Below are positions 44,737 through 53,464 of a DNA stretch of 64,000 bases, piece after piece (the stretch's first letter is position 1; each line of letters begins with the position of its first letter). The stretch spans positions 145,475-209,474 of the forward strand of contig JAFQCR010000004.1 of the NCBI GenBank assembly GCA_017416345.1. Direction: 5' to 3'. The notes beneath the pieces are model-generated. The model had not been told where the DNA came from. It did no database searches and worked only from the letters and a program-made list of their open reading frames with translations. The stretch comes from Clostridia bacterium. GTDB taxonomy: Bacteria > Bacillota > Clostridia > Oscillospirales > Acutalibacteraceae. A program made the translations under genes and the position numbers.

Positions 44737-45729
44737 ATGATCAAATTCGGACTTATTGGCTTTGGCGGAATCGCACGTTCGCACAAGGCCGCACACACCC
44801 GTCTTGAAAATGAAGGCTTTGGTTCAAAGCTGGTTGCCATTTGCGACATCCGTCCCGAAATTTTCGGCCAGGATATGGAGATAAACCTCGGTGCCGCCAA
44901 TGTTGGCAATATGAACGGAATCAACCTTTACACCTCGGTCGATGAAATGCTCGCAAAAGAGGATCTCGACGCCGTTGATATCTGCCTGCCTTCCTATATG
45001 CACGCCGATATGGCCATCAAGTGCCTTGAAAAGGGTCTGCACGTTATGAGTGAAAAACCGATGGCTCTTTCTACAGCCGATTGCGACCGTATGATGGCCG
45101 CCGCAAAAAAAGCCGACCGCAAGCTGATGATAGGCCTCTGCCTCCGATTCGAGCCTATGTATCTTGTTCTTAAGGATATGATCGATTCCAAAAAGTTCGG
45201 CGAGGTGCACAACGTTTATTTTGAACGTCTCGGCGGTATGCCCACGGGTTGGGAAAGATGGTACCACGATCCCGAAAAGTCGGGCGGTATTGAGTTTGAC
45301 CTGCACATCCACGACCTTGATATGACCCGTTTCCTTTTCGGCGAGCCCAAGTGGGTCTCCTCGGTCAAGAACGGTTACAAGAACATCAACACACGTTTCG
45401 GTTATGACGGCTTCTCGGTCATGACGGTGGACGATTGGAGCGGCTCTAACACCTTCAAGTTCAAGATGGGCTACCGTGTTGCTTTTGATGATGCAACCGT
45501 TGTTATGGATAACGGTGTTGTCACCGTGTTCCCGAACGTTGGTGAGGCCTATACCGTTGAATACGGCAAGCAGGACAGAATGGCAGAGGAGCTTCGTTAT
45601 CTTTGCCGGCAGATCACCGACGGCATTGAGAACACCGTCAACTCGCTTGAAAGCACCAAGGCCGATATCACTTTGACCGAAAAAGTGCGTGAAAGCTATC
45701 TGAACAACGGAAAGGTGATCGAGTTATGA
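44737..45729 (+). CDS. Gfo/Idh/MocA family NAD(P)-dependent oxidoreductase
   Basis: 330 aa sugar or inositol dehydrogenase-type enzyme. N-terminal Rossmann fold with GFGGIARSH; the family motif EKPMALS (about residues 103-109) carries the catalytic-region lysine; LHIHDLDMTRFLFG supplies the conserved histidine/aspartate region. Substrate cannot be told. ATG has TTGGAGG upstream. The stop overlaps the next ATG (ATGA), so the dehydrogenase and the isomerase are made together. This pairing is common in catabolism of inositols, keto-sugars and uncommon glycosides. Confidence 0.9.
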   Translation: MIKFGLIGFGGIARSHKAAHTRLENEGFGSKLVAICDIRPEIFGQDMEINLGAANVGNMNGINLYTSVDEMLAKEDLDAVDICLPSYMHADMAIKCLEKGLHVMSEKPMALSTADCDRMMAAAKKADRKLMIGLCLRFEPMYLVLKDMIDSKKFGEVHNVYFERLGGMPTGWERWYHDPEKSGGIEFDLHIHDLDMTRFLFGEPKWVSSVKNGYKNINTRFGYDGFSVMTVDDWSGSNTFKFKMGYRVAFDDATVVMDNGVVTVFPNVGEAYTVEYGKQDRMAEELRYLCRQITDGIENTVNSLESTKADITLTEKVRESYLNNGKVIEL

Positions 45730-46553
45730 ACACTAAAATAGGAGTACTTATCAATTTTAACAGCTCGGTTGATATTACTGCAAAGTTTCAGCAGGTAAAG
45801 GAGCTTGAGCTTCAGACCTGCCAGGTCAACATCTGGGATACCTCGCTGTACACCGACGAAAACGCCGAAAAGATAATCAACGCATCAAAGGAGACGGGCA
45901 TTGAGATTTCTACATTCTGGGCAGGATGGAGAGGCCCTCAGTCGTGGAACTTTTATGAGGGTCAGTATGACCTTGGTCTGGTTCCCGATGAATACCGTGC
46001 CGACCGACTGGATGATCTTATGATGGCGGCGGATTTCGCTAAAAAGATCGGCGTAAAAAATCTCGCTACCCACGTAGGCTTCCTGCCGGAAAACCCTGCT
46101 GACGAGCGCTATTGGAAGACTGTTTATGCACTTCGCAGACTTTGCAAAAGGTTAAAGGAGTACGGCATCCGTTTCCTTTTCGAGACAGGTCAGGAAACTC
46201 CCGTAGTGCTTATGCGTGCCATTGAGGACATTGGTACCGATAACATTGGTGTCAACCTTGACACCGGCAACCTTATCCTTTACGGAAAGGCCAACCCCGT
46301 TGATGCGCTGGATATGATAGGCAAATATGTCTACGACCTGCATCTTAAGGACGGACTTTATCCGACCGACGGCCGCAACTTGGGTCGAGAGGTCCGTTTT
46401 GGTGATGGCAAAGCCAATTTCAAGGAGTTTTTGCCCAAGCTCAAGGCGTTGGGTTATGAGGGCAGCCTCACCATCGAGCGTGAAATAAGCGGTGAAAAGC
46501 AAATTGCTGATATAATTTATGCCCGTGACCTTATAAAAGAATATTGGAAATAA
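45726..46553 (+). CDS. sugar phosphate isomerase/epimerase (AP endonuclease 2-like TIM barrel)
   Basis: 275 aa TIM-barrel protein of the xylose-isomerase-like family. Metal-ligand signatures: FLFETGQET (Glu), GVNLDTGNLILYG (Asp), DLHLKDGLYP (His/Asp) and LTIEREISG (Glu near the C-terminus). Starts within the stop of the Gfo/Idh gene. Acts in the cytoplasm on a sugar or keto-sugar made or used by that dehydrogenase; likely under the divergent AraC regulator. Confidence 0.88.
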   Translation: MNTKIGVLINFNSSVDITAKFQQVKELELQTCQVNIWDTSLYTDENAEKIINASKETGIEISTFWAGWRGPQSWNFYEGQYDLGLVPDEYRADRLDDLMMAADFAKKIGVKNLATHVGFLPENPADERYWKTVYALRRLCKRLKEYGIRFLFETGQETPVVLMRAIEDIGTDNIGVNLDTGNLILYGKANPVDALDMIGKYVYDLHLKDGLYPTDGRNLGREVRFGDGKANFKEFLPKLKALGYEGSLTIEREISGEKQIADIIYARDLIKEYWK

Positions 46554-46575
46554 TATGGGTTAGATGTAAAAAATT

Positions 46576-46613
46576 AAGACCTCTTTGAACTGAATGTTCA
46601 GAGAGGTCTTTTG
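46576..46613. terminator. bidirectional terminator
   Basis: A 15-bp stem with one G-U pair (46576-46590 with 46596-46610) and T-rich ends on both strands, between convergent operons. Confidence 0.83.
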
Positions 46614-46624
46614 TGTTGACGATG

Positions 46625-48607
46625 TTATCTTAAATGTCCTTCGATATGGGTCAAGCCTTCATCGAAAACATCCCAATTTTCATGCCAACGCAGGTTTTCC
46701 AAGCGGAAGGCACACGGCCAGGCAGGTAACCATTGCGAGGGGCTGAAGGGCGGTGTGGCGTGGCGTCCCCAACGGGTGTGGAAAATTGCCTCGTCTTGAC
46801 TTCCTGCAGGTCTGAGACGTTTATTGAGAAACAAAGTGCCGTCAGAAATTCCTTGGCAAGCGTTGCACCAAAAGGCAACGGCTCTTTCTTTCCATTGTTT
46901 GCAGCCCGTGAGCTCATACAGCTTTAAGAATGATAAAACATCACGCAAGGCATACTGGTCGAGCGCCTGATGCGGTGTAGAAACACTTGTTGAGCCGAAG
47001 GTATCGTAACCTAATTGCGAAATAAGGCAGTCTTCGGGGTATTTGACGGTGAAGTGCATCATCCAGGTGCAGAGATACCAGGCGATCTTCTCGGCCTTGG
47101 CCACATATTTATCATCCTTTGTTATCTCGTACAAAGCCAAAGCATCACGCAACAGAGGAGATGCGGATTCCTTGTCAATGCTGTAGGTATCGAGTGCGCC
47201 TGCGGTGGTAAAGCCTTTGTTCTCAAGCTCTTGGTAGTAGAAGTCAAAAGCCTTGACGGCAGAGATGAGGTATTTTTCTTCACCGCTTCGTTTATATGCG
47301 TTGAGCAAGGGCAAAATCAGAAAACAACCAATAGTGCCTTTCTTTGCAAGAACCTTGCCGTCGCTGTCCCAAGCCTTGGCAAAGCAACCGTTTTCATCCT
47401 GACTTTTCAGTGCAAAATCGCAGGTGTCAAAAGCGGCTTTAAGGTATTCAGGTTTGTCAATACCAATTTCTTTCAAAAGGTCGTAGGCTTCAAAGTAGCC
47501 TTCTGCGCCCGTGCCCAAGTTGCAGGCATCGTGACGGATAAGCAAACGACCCTTGGCATCACGCTCGTGAACCTTTCCAACCTTGTTGAGGATTGATTCA
47601 TACTGGTCTTCACCGACCGACCAACGGTCAACGTCTTGGGGTTTCATTGTTTCATAAGGCAATTTAAGGGCAGGAAGGTAGCCCATTTTTGCCGACAAAA
47701 ATGTACCGTTGGTCTCGGTATATTTCAGCCAGGCATCGTGCACCTCAAGGGCGATATCAAGGTTATCACGGTCACCGTTTTTGAGGTAATCGTAGATAAA
47801 AGCGTTGGCCATTGATGCGCTCTGACCGACCCAACCTATCTCATAATAATGCTCTTTCTTTTTGTAGCAGTGGGTATCGGGGTGCCATTGTGAGCCCGAT
47901 ACAAAGCCTGCAAAACCGTCCTTTTCCCGCATAAAAAGATGACGGGTATAGGCAATCGACAGCCGATACAGCTCATTTGCAGGGCGGGGAGGAAGGATGC
48001 TGTGTCCGTAATAGCGCCAGGCAAAGTCTAAAAGATTTTTATAGCGGTATTTTGTGCCGTCCGACGGGTAAACAAGAAGTATTCCCTCAAAATCATTGGT
48101 GGGCTCCATTGTGCCCTGGAAAGGTTCACCCCAGAAATGGCGTTGCAATGTCTTGGGCTGTTCCTCTTCGGGGAAGATAAGCACGTGCTTTTCGCCCTCG
48201 TCAACCTTGTAAAGCGAGCAGGCGGAGTTGCTGTTGGCCTCGGCCATAAGAGCGATGCTGACAGTATCATTTTCGCTGTAGGTGCAGGCAGGAATGGTAA
48301 CTCTATGCGAGGCAAACGACCACGGTGTGCCGTCCTCGGCACGGTCACCTACGTATTCGGGCACGTCGCCCCAACCGTTGCCGTTATAGCTTACAGCAGG
48401 GATCATTGTGAATTCGGGTTCACCCTTGAGGATTACCTCCATGCGCATTTTATCGCAAGGAGCAGATGTGTGGCGGTGCCAACGATAGGCACCCTCTTCG
48501 ATTTTAGAGAAGGTATCTGTGGCTTCCGATACTTCGGGAATAAAACCTACGGTTTTTTGGTCAACAACAATATTGTGACCGCCGTTTGTTTTGATAATCT
48601 CCGTCAT
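46625..48607 (-). CDS. 660-aa predicted alpha-helical glycan-active protein, unknown family (copy 1)
   Basis: No signal peptide, so cytoplasmic. The first about 190 residues are beta-rich (AVSYNGNGWGDVPEYVGDR, HVLIFPEEE). Residues about 200-640 are regular helices with aromatic- and Gly-rich turns (IGWVGQSASMANAFIYDYL, HDACNLGTGAEGYFEAYDLL, GFTTAGALDTYSIDKES), which looks like an (alpha/alpha)6 barrel as in many glycoside hydrolases and lyases. I do not recognise the family and cannot assign catalytic residues. It is the third gene of an operon with gpsA and a glycerophosphodiesterase. A close paralogue of equal length lies at 54271-56253. AAGGAG 11 nt before ATG. Confidence 0.75.
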   Translation of the reverse strand: MTEIIKTNGGHNIVVDQKTVGFIPEVSEATDTFSKIEEGAYRWHRHTSAPCDKMRMEVILKGEPEFTMIPAVSYNGNGWGDVPEYVGDRAEDGTPWSFASHRVTIPACTYSENDTVSIALMAEANSNSACSLYKVDEGEKHVLIFPEEEQPKTLQRHFWGEPFQGTMEPTNDFEGILLVYPSDGTKYRYKNLLDFAWRYYGHSILPPRPANELYRLSIAYTRHLFMREKDGFAGFVSGSQWHPDTHCYKKKEHYYEIGWVGQSASMANAFIYDYLKNGDRDNLDIALEVHDAWLKYTETNGTFLSAKMGYLPALKLPYETMKPQDVDRWSVGEDQYESILNKVGKVHERDAKGRLLIRHDACNLGTGAEGYFEAYDLLKEIGIDKPEYLKAAFDTCDFALKSQDENGCFAKAWDSDGKVLAKKGTIGCFLILPLLNAYKRSGEEKYLISAVKAFDFYYQELENKGFTTAGALDTYSIDKESASPLLRDALALYEITKDDKYVAKAEKIAWYLCTWMMHFTVKYPEDCLISQLGYDTFGSTSVSTPHQALDQYALRDVLSFLKLYELTGCKQWKERAVAFWCNACQGISDGTLFLNKRLRPAGSQDEAIFHTRWGRHATPPFSPSQWLPAWPCAFRLENLRWHENWDVFDEGLTHIEGHLR

Positions 48608-48637
48608 TTACATCAAACTCCTTAAAGTTAATAAATT

Positions 48638-49417
48638 TTATTTATGCAGACCCTTTTTCCTTAAAATCTCCAACACCTCGTCGGGGTTGTCGCAGGTAAT
48701 AAGCTCTGCACCATAAGCAATTGAAGCATCAATTGCTTCTTCATTCTTTGCATAAGTGCCTGCCCAAAGACGGACACCGGTCTCTTCATGGAGTTGTTTT
48801 ACCTGCTCCACCGAAACCTCTCCGTCAAGAATACCAAAAACACAGGTGCAGTATCCGTAAACATAAGGGTCTCTTGTGACCTCGCCCAAGTGTCTTATAG
48901 GGTAGTACAAATGTTGCTTATATTTATTGCCATACTTATCATTGATATATTCGTGCAGTTTGCCGTTCCACGTGTTGAGAACACAACGATCGGTAAAGCC
49001 GTAATCATCGATAATCTTCAAAACGCGGTCGCAAACATCATAGGCAATGGCATCCCTGCCGTCGATGGGATATTCTTTAAGTTCGATATCCAAGGTAATG
49101 GTGGGATGATCCTTTACCAATTCCATAAACTCTATAAGGGTTGGAATCTTTGTTCCGTTGCCTGCATCAAGCTCTTTAAGCTCTGCAAGAGTGAAATCAC
49201 AGACAAAACCGGTTGCATTGGTGGTACGATCAACTGTTTTATCGTGAATAAGCACCAATTCGCCGTCTTTAGTAACACGAACATCGGTTTCAAGTTGGTC
49301 AACATCAAGCGTCAAAGCGGCTTTGAATGCTTCAATGGTGTTTTCAGGATATTTGTCACGCCAACCGCGGTGAGCCGCAACATAAATATTTTCAGGGCTT
49401 TGAGTCCAATAATTCAT
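48638..49417 (-). CDS. glycerophosphodiester phosphodiesterase
   Basis: Cytoplasmic GDPD-family TIM barrel of 259 aa that releases sn-glycerol-3-phosphate from glycerophosphodiesters. Seen: AHRGWRDKYPENTIEAF (HRG...PEN), LETDVRVTKDG (ExD metal site), LIHDKTVDRTT (catalytic His) and LDIELKEY (Glu). I chose ATG 49417 with GAGAGGTG upstream; a GTG 9 nt earlier falls inside that site. Five nt separate it from the gpsA stop. Without a signal peptide it must act on imported diesters or internal lipid/polymer turnover. Confidence 0.9.
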   Translation of the reverse strand: MNYWTQSPENIYVAAHRGWRDKYPENTIEAFKAALTLDVDQLETDVRVTKDGELVLIHDKTVDRTTNATGFVCDFTLAELKELDAGNGTKIPTLIEFMELVKDHPTITLDIELKEYPIDGRDAIAYDVCDRVLKIIDDYGFTDRCVLNTWNGKLHEYINDKYGNKYKQHLYYPIRHLGEVTRDPYVYGYCTCVFGILDGEVSVEQVKQLHEETGVRLWAGTYAKNEEAIDASIAYGAELITCDNPDEVLEILRKKGLHK

Positions 49418-49422
49418 ACCGA

Positions 49423-50469
49423 TCACCTCTCAAATGTGAAGCTTTCCCAAGGAATATTAACTTCCTTTTTATCGGTAATAATCTCATCAATGTGCATCAA
49501 CAAGGGGAACTCCTTGATATCAACAATACCCTTTTCAGCCTTAACCTTGATAGCCTTTGCAACACGGCCTGCAACAACCAAGGATTCAAGAGTAACACCC
49601 TTGAGTTCTGCTTTAGCCTCATCAATATTAAGTCCACGACCGAGCAAAATGCCAACCAGTCTGGTTCTGCCACCATAAACGGTAACATAAAGATCGCCTG
49701 CACCAAGTACGAGGTTGTCAAAATCCTCTGCCCCCTGCAGTTTCAAAAGCTTATACATTTCTCTAACGGCCTGACCGAAAACTGCAGCCTGAGAGTTAAA
49801 GTGCAATTCACTGTCAAGACCGAATGCCTTCTGATTCAAGCCGATAGTGAGTGCAATACCCAAAGCATAGCCGTTCTTAAGAGCAACGGCACTTTCAACA
49901 CCGATAATATCGGTAGAAAGGCTAATGTGGTAATACTCGGTTGCCATTGCAGACTTGATCATTTTAAGAACATCCATATCCTTACCGCAGAAGGAAACCT
50001 CGGTCTGATCGTGTGCAACAAGCTCGTAGCTTGTACAAGGGCCACCGATAGCATTAAGAGGAATCTTCTTGTCAAGCTCGTCCAGCTTAGCCTGCCAAAG
50101 ATCCAAATAAGTAAGCAAAGAGCCATCCTCGGTGTTCATAAGACCCTTAGTGACCGAAATTACGGGAACATTCTCATGAAGCTTAGGAAGAATCTCATCC
50201 TTAAACCAATCAACACCAAAACTGCTGACACCGCAGATGATAAAATCTGCACCATCAATTGCAATTTCAAGCTCTTCGATCTGATAGTAAGTAACACCTT
50301 CGGGGAAATCCTTGTTGAACTTGGGATGACGACCTGACTTTTGGGAAGCATCGATAATATCGCGGTCAAGATGTGTGCCGACAATACGTACCTCGTTTCC
50401 GTTTTCTCTTGCGGGGAAGGCCAAAGCCGAACCCATCATACCTGCGCCAATGATTGTGATTTTTTTCAT
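49423..50469 (-). CDS. gpsA: NAD(P)H-dependent sn-glycerol-3-phosphate dehydrogenase
   Basis: 348 aa GpsA, which interconverts dihydroxyacetone phosphate and sn-glycerol-3-phosphate. Seen: dinucleotide motif IGAGMMGSALA, VISVTKGL and the active-site lysine region ESAVALKNGYALGIALTIG, with GAGDLYVTVYGGRTRLVGILLG near the C-terminus. It heads a three-gene operon with a glycerophosphodiesterase and the unknown 660-aa protein, divergent from a DeoR regulator whose probable operator covers this promoter. The operon context suggests a specialised catabolic or polymer role; a housekeeping copy may exist elsewhere. Confidence 0.92.
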   Translation of the reverse strand: MKKITIIGAGMMGSALAFPARENGNEVRIVGTHLDRDIIDASQKSGRHPKFNKDFPEGVTYYQIEELEIAIDGADFIICGVSSFGVDWFKDEILPKLHENVPVISVTKGLMNTEDGSLLTYLDLWQAKLDELDKKIPLNAIGGPCTSYELVAHDQTEVSFCGKDMDVLKMIKSAMATEYYHISLSTDIIGVESAVALKNGYALGIALTIGLNQKAFGLDSELHFNSQAAVFGQAVREMYKLLKLQGAEDFDNLVLGAGDLYVTVYGGRTRLVGILLGRGLNIDEAKAELKGVTLESLVVAGRVAKAIKVKAEKGIVDIKEFPLLMHIDEIITDKKEVNIPWESFTFER

Positions 50470-50484
50470 AGTTTGACATCCTTT

Positions 50485-50528
50485 CTAATTTGTGCTATTA
50501 TTATAATAAATGAACACAAATTAGTCAA
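50485..50528 (-). promoter_or_regulatory. gpsA promoter embedded in a palindromic operator
   Basis: Minus strand TTGACT (50523-50528), 17-bp spacer, TATAAT (50500-50505). Perfect inverted repeat CTAATTTGTG (50485-50494) and CACAAATTAG (50515-50524), centre-to-centre 30 bp, flanks the -10 and overlaps the -35. This is a good site for the divergent DeoR repressor to block transcription. Confidence 0.78.
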
Positions 50529-50592
50529 TTACTGTCCTTAAAACAGATAAACAAACATATTTTGAATCACATAAGAACGAAGAGGAACAAAT

Positions 50593-51321
50593 ATGCTCAA
50601 AAAAGAACGCCAAAACAACATTCTTAAAACAATAGCCGAGAGAAAATACTGCACCGTTCAGTTTTTGTCAAAGCATTTATATGTTGCGCCTATTACCATC
50701 CGTCGTGATCTGAGTGAAATGGAATCGGCAGGTCTTATAATCCGTTGCCATGGTGGTGCCACCATTCCCGAACACGAAAACCGCGAGGTTCCGTTTGAAG
50801 TGAGAAATAAAAGCAATTCATCAATCAAAGAAGAACTTGCAAAAAAGGCATCAAAGCTTATAAATGCAGGAGATATCGTGTTTTTGGATGCTTCCACTAC
50901 AATAAATCACATAACCGAGCATCTTTCGGCAGAGCAAAACCTGACCGTTATAACCAATAGCACGCTTGTAGCAGAAAAGTTAAAATCAAAGCACATCCGT
51001 TGTTATCTCACAGGTGGAATGCTTATAGAAAACTCACAGGCTTTGGTTGGAAGCATTGCCGAGCAAGCATTGGCAGGTGTTTATGCCAATATCTGTTTTT
51101 TCTCGGCTCAAGGTATCGACCAAAACGGAATCATTTCCGACCAATCCGAGTCTGAAAGTTCACTTCGACGCCTTATGATAAAAAACTCACAAAAGCAGTA
51201 TTTCATTTTTGATTCAAGCAAATATAACAAGCGTTTTGCTTTTAAAATCTGCTCAACCAAGGATATCAACGGAATCGTGACCAATCTCAAGGATATTTCC
51301 TTTGAGGTTAATTACAAATAG
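50593..51321 (+). CDS. DeoR family transcriptional regulator (copy 1)
   Basis: 242 aa. N-terminal winged helix (RQNNILKTIAERKYCTVQFLSKHLYVAPITIRRDLSEME; GLIIRCHGGA), then a DeoR sugar-phosphate sensor domain (DIVFLDASTTINHITEHL, TVITNSTLVAEKL, CYLTGGM). DeoR proteins are usually repressors released by a sugar phosphate; glycerol-phosphate-responsive GlpR is one. It is divergent from gpsA-GDPD with a 10-bp inverted repeat between them, so it likely controls that operon and itself. Confidence 0.9.
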   Translation: MLKKERQNNILKTIAERKYCTVQFLSKHLYVAPITIRRDLSEMESAGLIIRCHGGATIPEHENREVPFEVRNKSNSSIKEELAKKASKLINAGDIVFLDASTTINHITEHLSAEQNLTVITNSTLVAEKLKSKHIRCYLTGGMLIENSQALVGSIAEQALAGVYANICFFSAQGIDQNGIISDQSESESSLRRLMIKNSQKQYFIFDSSKYNKRFAFKICSTKDINGIVTNLKDISFEVNYK

Positions 51322-51329
51322 CCGTTAGT

Positions 51330-52055
51330 TTAATCTTTAAGCAACGGCTCAACAACCTTGGGGAAATCAAGGTAATTATCTATTGTTAAATACGGAAAAT
51401 CGGACTTATAGACCGACTCGTCATTGCCACCGAGACCGTAGTCGTCACCGATATAGACGACCTCATCGTGCGAAAGGCCGTGTTCCTTACAGTAAAGGTC
51501 AAGGGCGTAATACTTGTTATACGGCTTGGGCGCCATATCAAAGGAGGATGAGCCGCCGACAAACACGCAGTAATCAGAAAAGGCTTCAACGACCTCGTCA
51601 TAGATCTTTCTGCGCTTTATGCGGTCGGGGTCGAAGCTGAGCTTGTCCTCCTGTTTGGCCTTGGTTCCGAGAATAGCGAACGTAACGCATCCCGAGGGGT
51701 GAAACTCGACCGAATCACCGCAGTATTCGGTAAAGCCGTATTTTTCACGCAAGGCATCTACCTTTTTATTTATAGCTTCTTTGTCGCAATCAATCGTAAT
51801 ATCTCTTATAATATCCATTCCCTTGGTATCGGGGTTGTATTTGCCGTACTGCAGGCCGTAGTTGCCGATAATGTCGATAGGGAACTGCTCAAGCTGGTTA
51901 AAGATGCGCATTACCTGACCTGCGCCTGCCATAAGCAGCTTGTATTTTTTTGAAAGTTTCGAGAGAACCTCACGGTGCTCTGCGCTCAAAACGGTCTTGT
52001 GCTGTGTGAGCGTACCATCAAGATCCATTGCGATAACCTTAACTTTTTCAAACAT
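51330..52055 (-). CDS. HAD superfamily phosphatase (phosphomannomutase-like)
   Basis: 241 aa. Motif I MDLDGTLT with the nucleophile Asp, a PMM-like cap region (IIGNYGLQYG, SVEFHPSGCVTFAILG) and motif III/IV YIGDDYGLGGNDESV. Most like the Cof/PMM branch that acts on sugar or polyol phosphates. ATG 52055 has GGAGGT upstream and overlaps the end of egsA by 8 nt, so it is translationally coupled to it. Together they may make glycerol-1-phosphate and then dephosphorylate a product, or degrade a sugar phosphate. Substrate unknown. Confidence 0.85.
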   Translation of the reverse strand: MFEKVKVIAMDLDGTLTQHKTVLSAEHREVLSKLSKKYKLLMAGAGQVMRIFNQLEQFPIDIIGNYGLQYGKYNPDTKGMDIIRDITIDCDKEAINKKVDALREKYGFTEYCGDSVEFHPSGCVTFAILGTKAKQEDKLSFDPDRIKRRKIYDEVVEAFSDYCVFVGGSSSFDMAPKPYNKYYALDLYCKEHGLSHDEVVYIGDDYGLGGNDESVYKSDFPYLTIDNYLDFPKVVEPLLKD

Positions 52056-53316
52056 TTGCTTTACCTCCAAAAAGGTCATAATTCAACCACAGACAGGTGT
52101 AGCGGTCCTTAAGCTCCTTAGCGTATTTCACAGCATCACGAATGTGCTGTCTGCCGTAGCGCATAAAGAAATCGTTTATGTCAAGTCCGACATTGGAAAG
52201 TATTTCGTTTATTTCAAGTGCCGAGGGCATTTCGGACAGTATTGCCTTGATATCGGCCTCATTTTCAAGATAAACGGAAAGTCGGTCGGCCTTGTAGTTG
52301 CCAACCTTTTCCTGCAGTTCAATACAGCCGTTGGCAACCTTAGTATATATTTTATCAATTTCAGCGTTGCGTTCGCTGTCAAGCGGTCGGTACAGCTTTT
52401 TGGGGAAAGGTGTTTTCACAATATCCTCACGCAGCTTTGCGGTGATAACGGTGGAAAATGCCACGTCGATACCGTGGGGGAAGTAGTCGGTGCCGTTGAT
52501 GATTCCCGTTATCTCAAAGAAGTGCGACAAGTGATGCTCACTTCCCGAAGCAGGTCTGGAGCAACCGACAAAGCTCATCATAATGCCTATGACCACCAAA
52601 GCCTCCATAAGCGCTTTTACGCTTTGGTCGTCACGCTTTAAGATTCCGTCGGCCAACGACAACACGGTGTTTATCTGCTCGAAGGTAAGGTCGTAGATGT
52701 ATTGGCAAAGGTATTCGCCGTTTATAAGGTGGCTTAATTTCCAATCGTTTAAAGCGGAAAATTTGCCGATAACATCGCCAAAGCCGGCTTTTATCATATC
52801 AATGGGAGCGTTTTTCAGCACGTCAACGTCACCGATGATGGCGGTGGGCAGGTCTGCCTTATAGGTCTCCTTCATACCGTTGGTTATCATGGCCGCACCG
52901 GTCGAGGCATAGCCGTCCATCGAGGGAGCGGTGGCAACGACCAAATACGGAACCTTGTTAAAGAACGAAACGTATTTGCAAAGGTCTTGAATAACGCCCG
53001 AGCCGATGCCGACGATCATTTCGGTTTCGCCCAAGGCCTTGGTCACGGTGTCGATAGCCGCTTCGTTGGGAACAAGTATCTCTTTTCCGCTGAAAATGAC
53101 CTTGTTTATGGTTTTGCCGTCTAAAGCTTTTACGGTGAGATCACCTGCCGCACCGTAGGTGTTTTCATCGGCAACGATCAGTATGTTGTTAACATTAGCA
53201 CAGATCTCCGAAAGACGGCTGATAGCACCGCTTTCGATGTAGACATACTTAATGTCGCACGAGTGGTGCCTGCCGCATTCGCAGTCAAAGCCCTTTAATA
53301 ATTTGTTTATATCCAT
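52048..53316 (-). CDS. egsA: sn-glycerol-1-phosphate dehydrogenase (EgsA/AraM type)
   Basis: 422 aa NAD(P)-dependent, Ni2+/Zn2+-type dehydrogenase interconverting dihydroxyacetone phosphate and sn-glycerol-1-phosphate, the enantiomer of the usual bacterial backbone. Seen: the family N-terminus CECGRHHSCDI, GIGSGVIQDLCKY, APSMDGYASTGAAM, and metal ligands Asp in GFGDVIGK, His in SRPASGSEHHLSHFFE and His in YFPHGIDVAF. I chose ATG 53316 with AGAGGTG upstream; an upstream in-frame start would run across the promoter. Coupled to the HAD phosphatase and divergent from a second DeoR regulator. Confidence 0.9.
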   Translation of the reverse strand: MDINKLLKGFDCECGRHHSCDIKYVYIESGAISRLSEICANVNNILIVADENTYGAAGDLTVKALDGKTINKVIFSGKEILVPNEAAIDTVTKALGETEMIVGIGSGVIQDLCKYVSFFNKVPYLVVATAPSMDGYASTGAAMITNGMKETYKADLPTAIIGDVDVLKNAPIDMIKAGFGDVIGKFSALNDWKLSHLINGEYLCQYIYDLTFEQINTVLSLADGILKRDDQSVKALMEALVVIGIMMSFVGCSRPASGSEHHLSHFFEITGIINGTDYFPHGIDVAFSTVITAKLREDIVKTPFPKKLYRPLDSERNAEIDKIYTKVANGCIELQEKVGNYKADRLSVYLENEADIKAILSEMPSALEINEILSNVGLDINDFFMRYGRQHIRDAVKYAKELKDRYTCLWLNYDLFGGKANV

Positions 53317-53347
53317 AGCACACCTCTTTACAAATTTATCTGTTTGT

Positions 53348-53376
53348 AGTATACTGTTTTTGTCAACAAAAATCAA
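53348..53376 (-). promoter_or_regulatory. promoter of egsA-HAD
   Basis: Minus strand TTGATT (53371-53376), 17-bp spacer, TATACT (53348-53353). On the other side, before the DeoR gene, CGGTCAA occurs twice 10 bp apart (53433-53439, 53443-53449), a possible operator. Confidence 0.68.
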
Positions 53377-53464
53377 TAATTGACCTGAAACTTGCATAAA
53401 ATCAGAACAGTTTGGATAAATAATGCTCAAATCGGTCAAGAACGGTCAAATTTTGGAGGGCAAT

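Noticed and set aside
49327-50337. 336-codon plus-strand frame opposite gpsA and the glycerophosphodiesterase
   Set aside because: Both minus-strand genes carry full family motifs; the antisense frame has none and no ribosome site.
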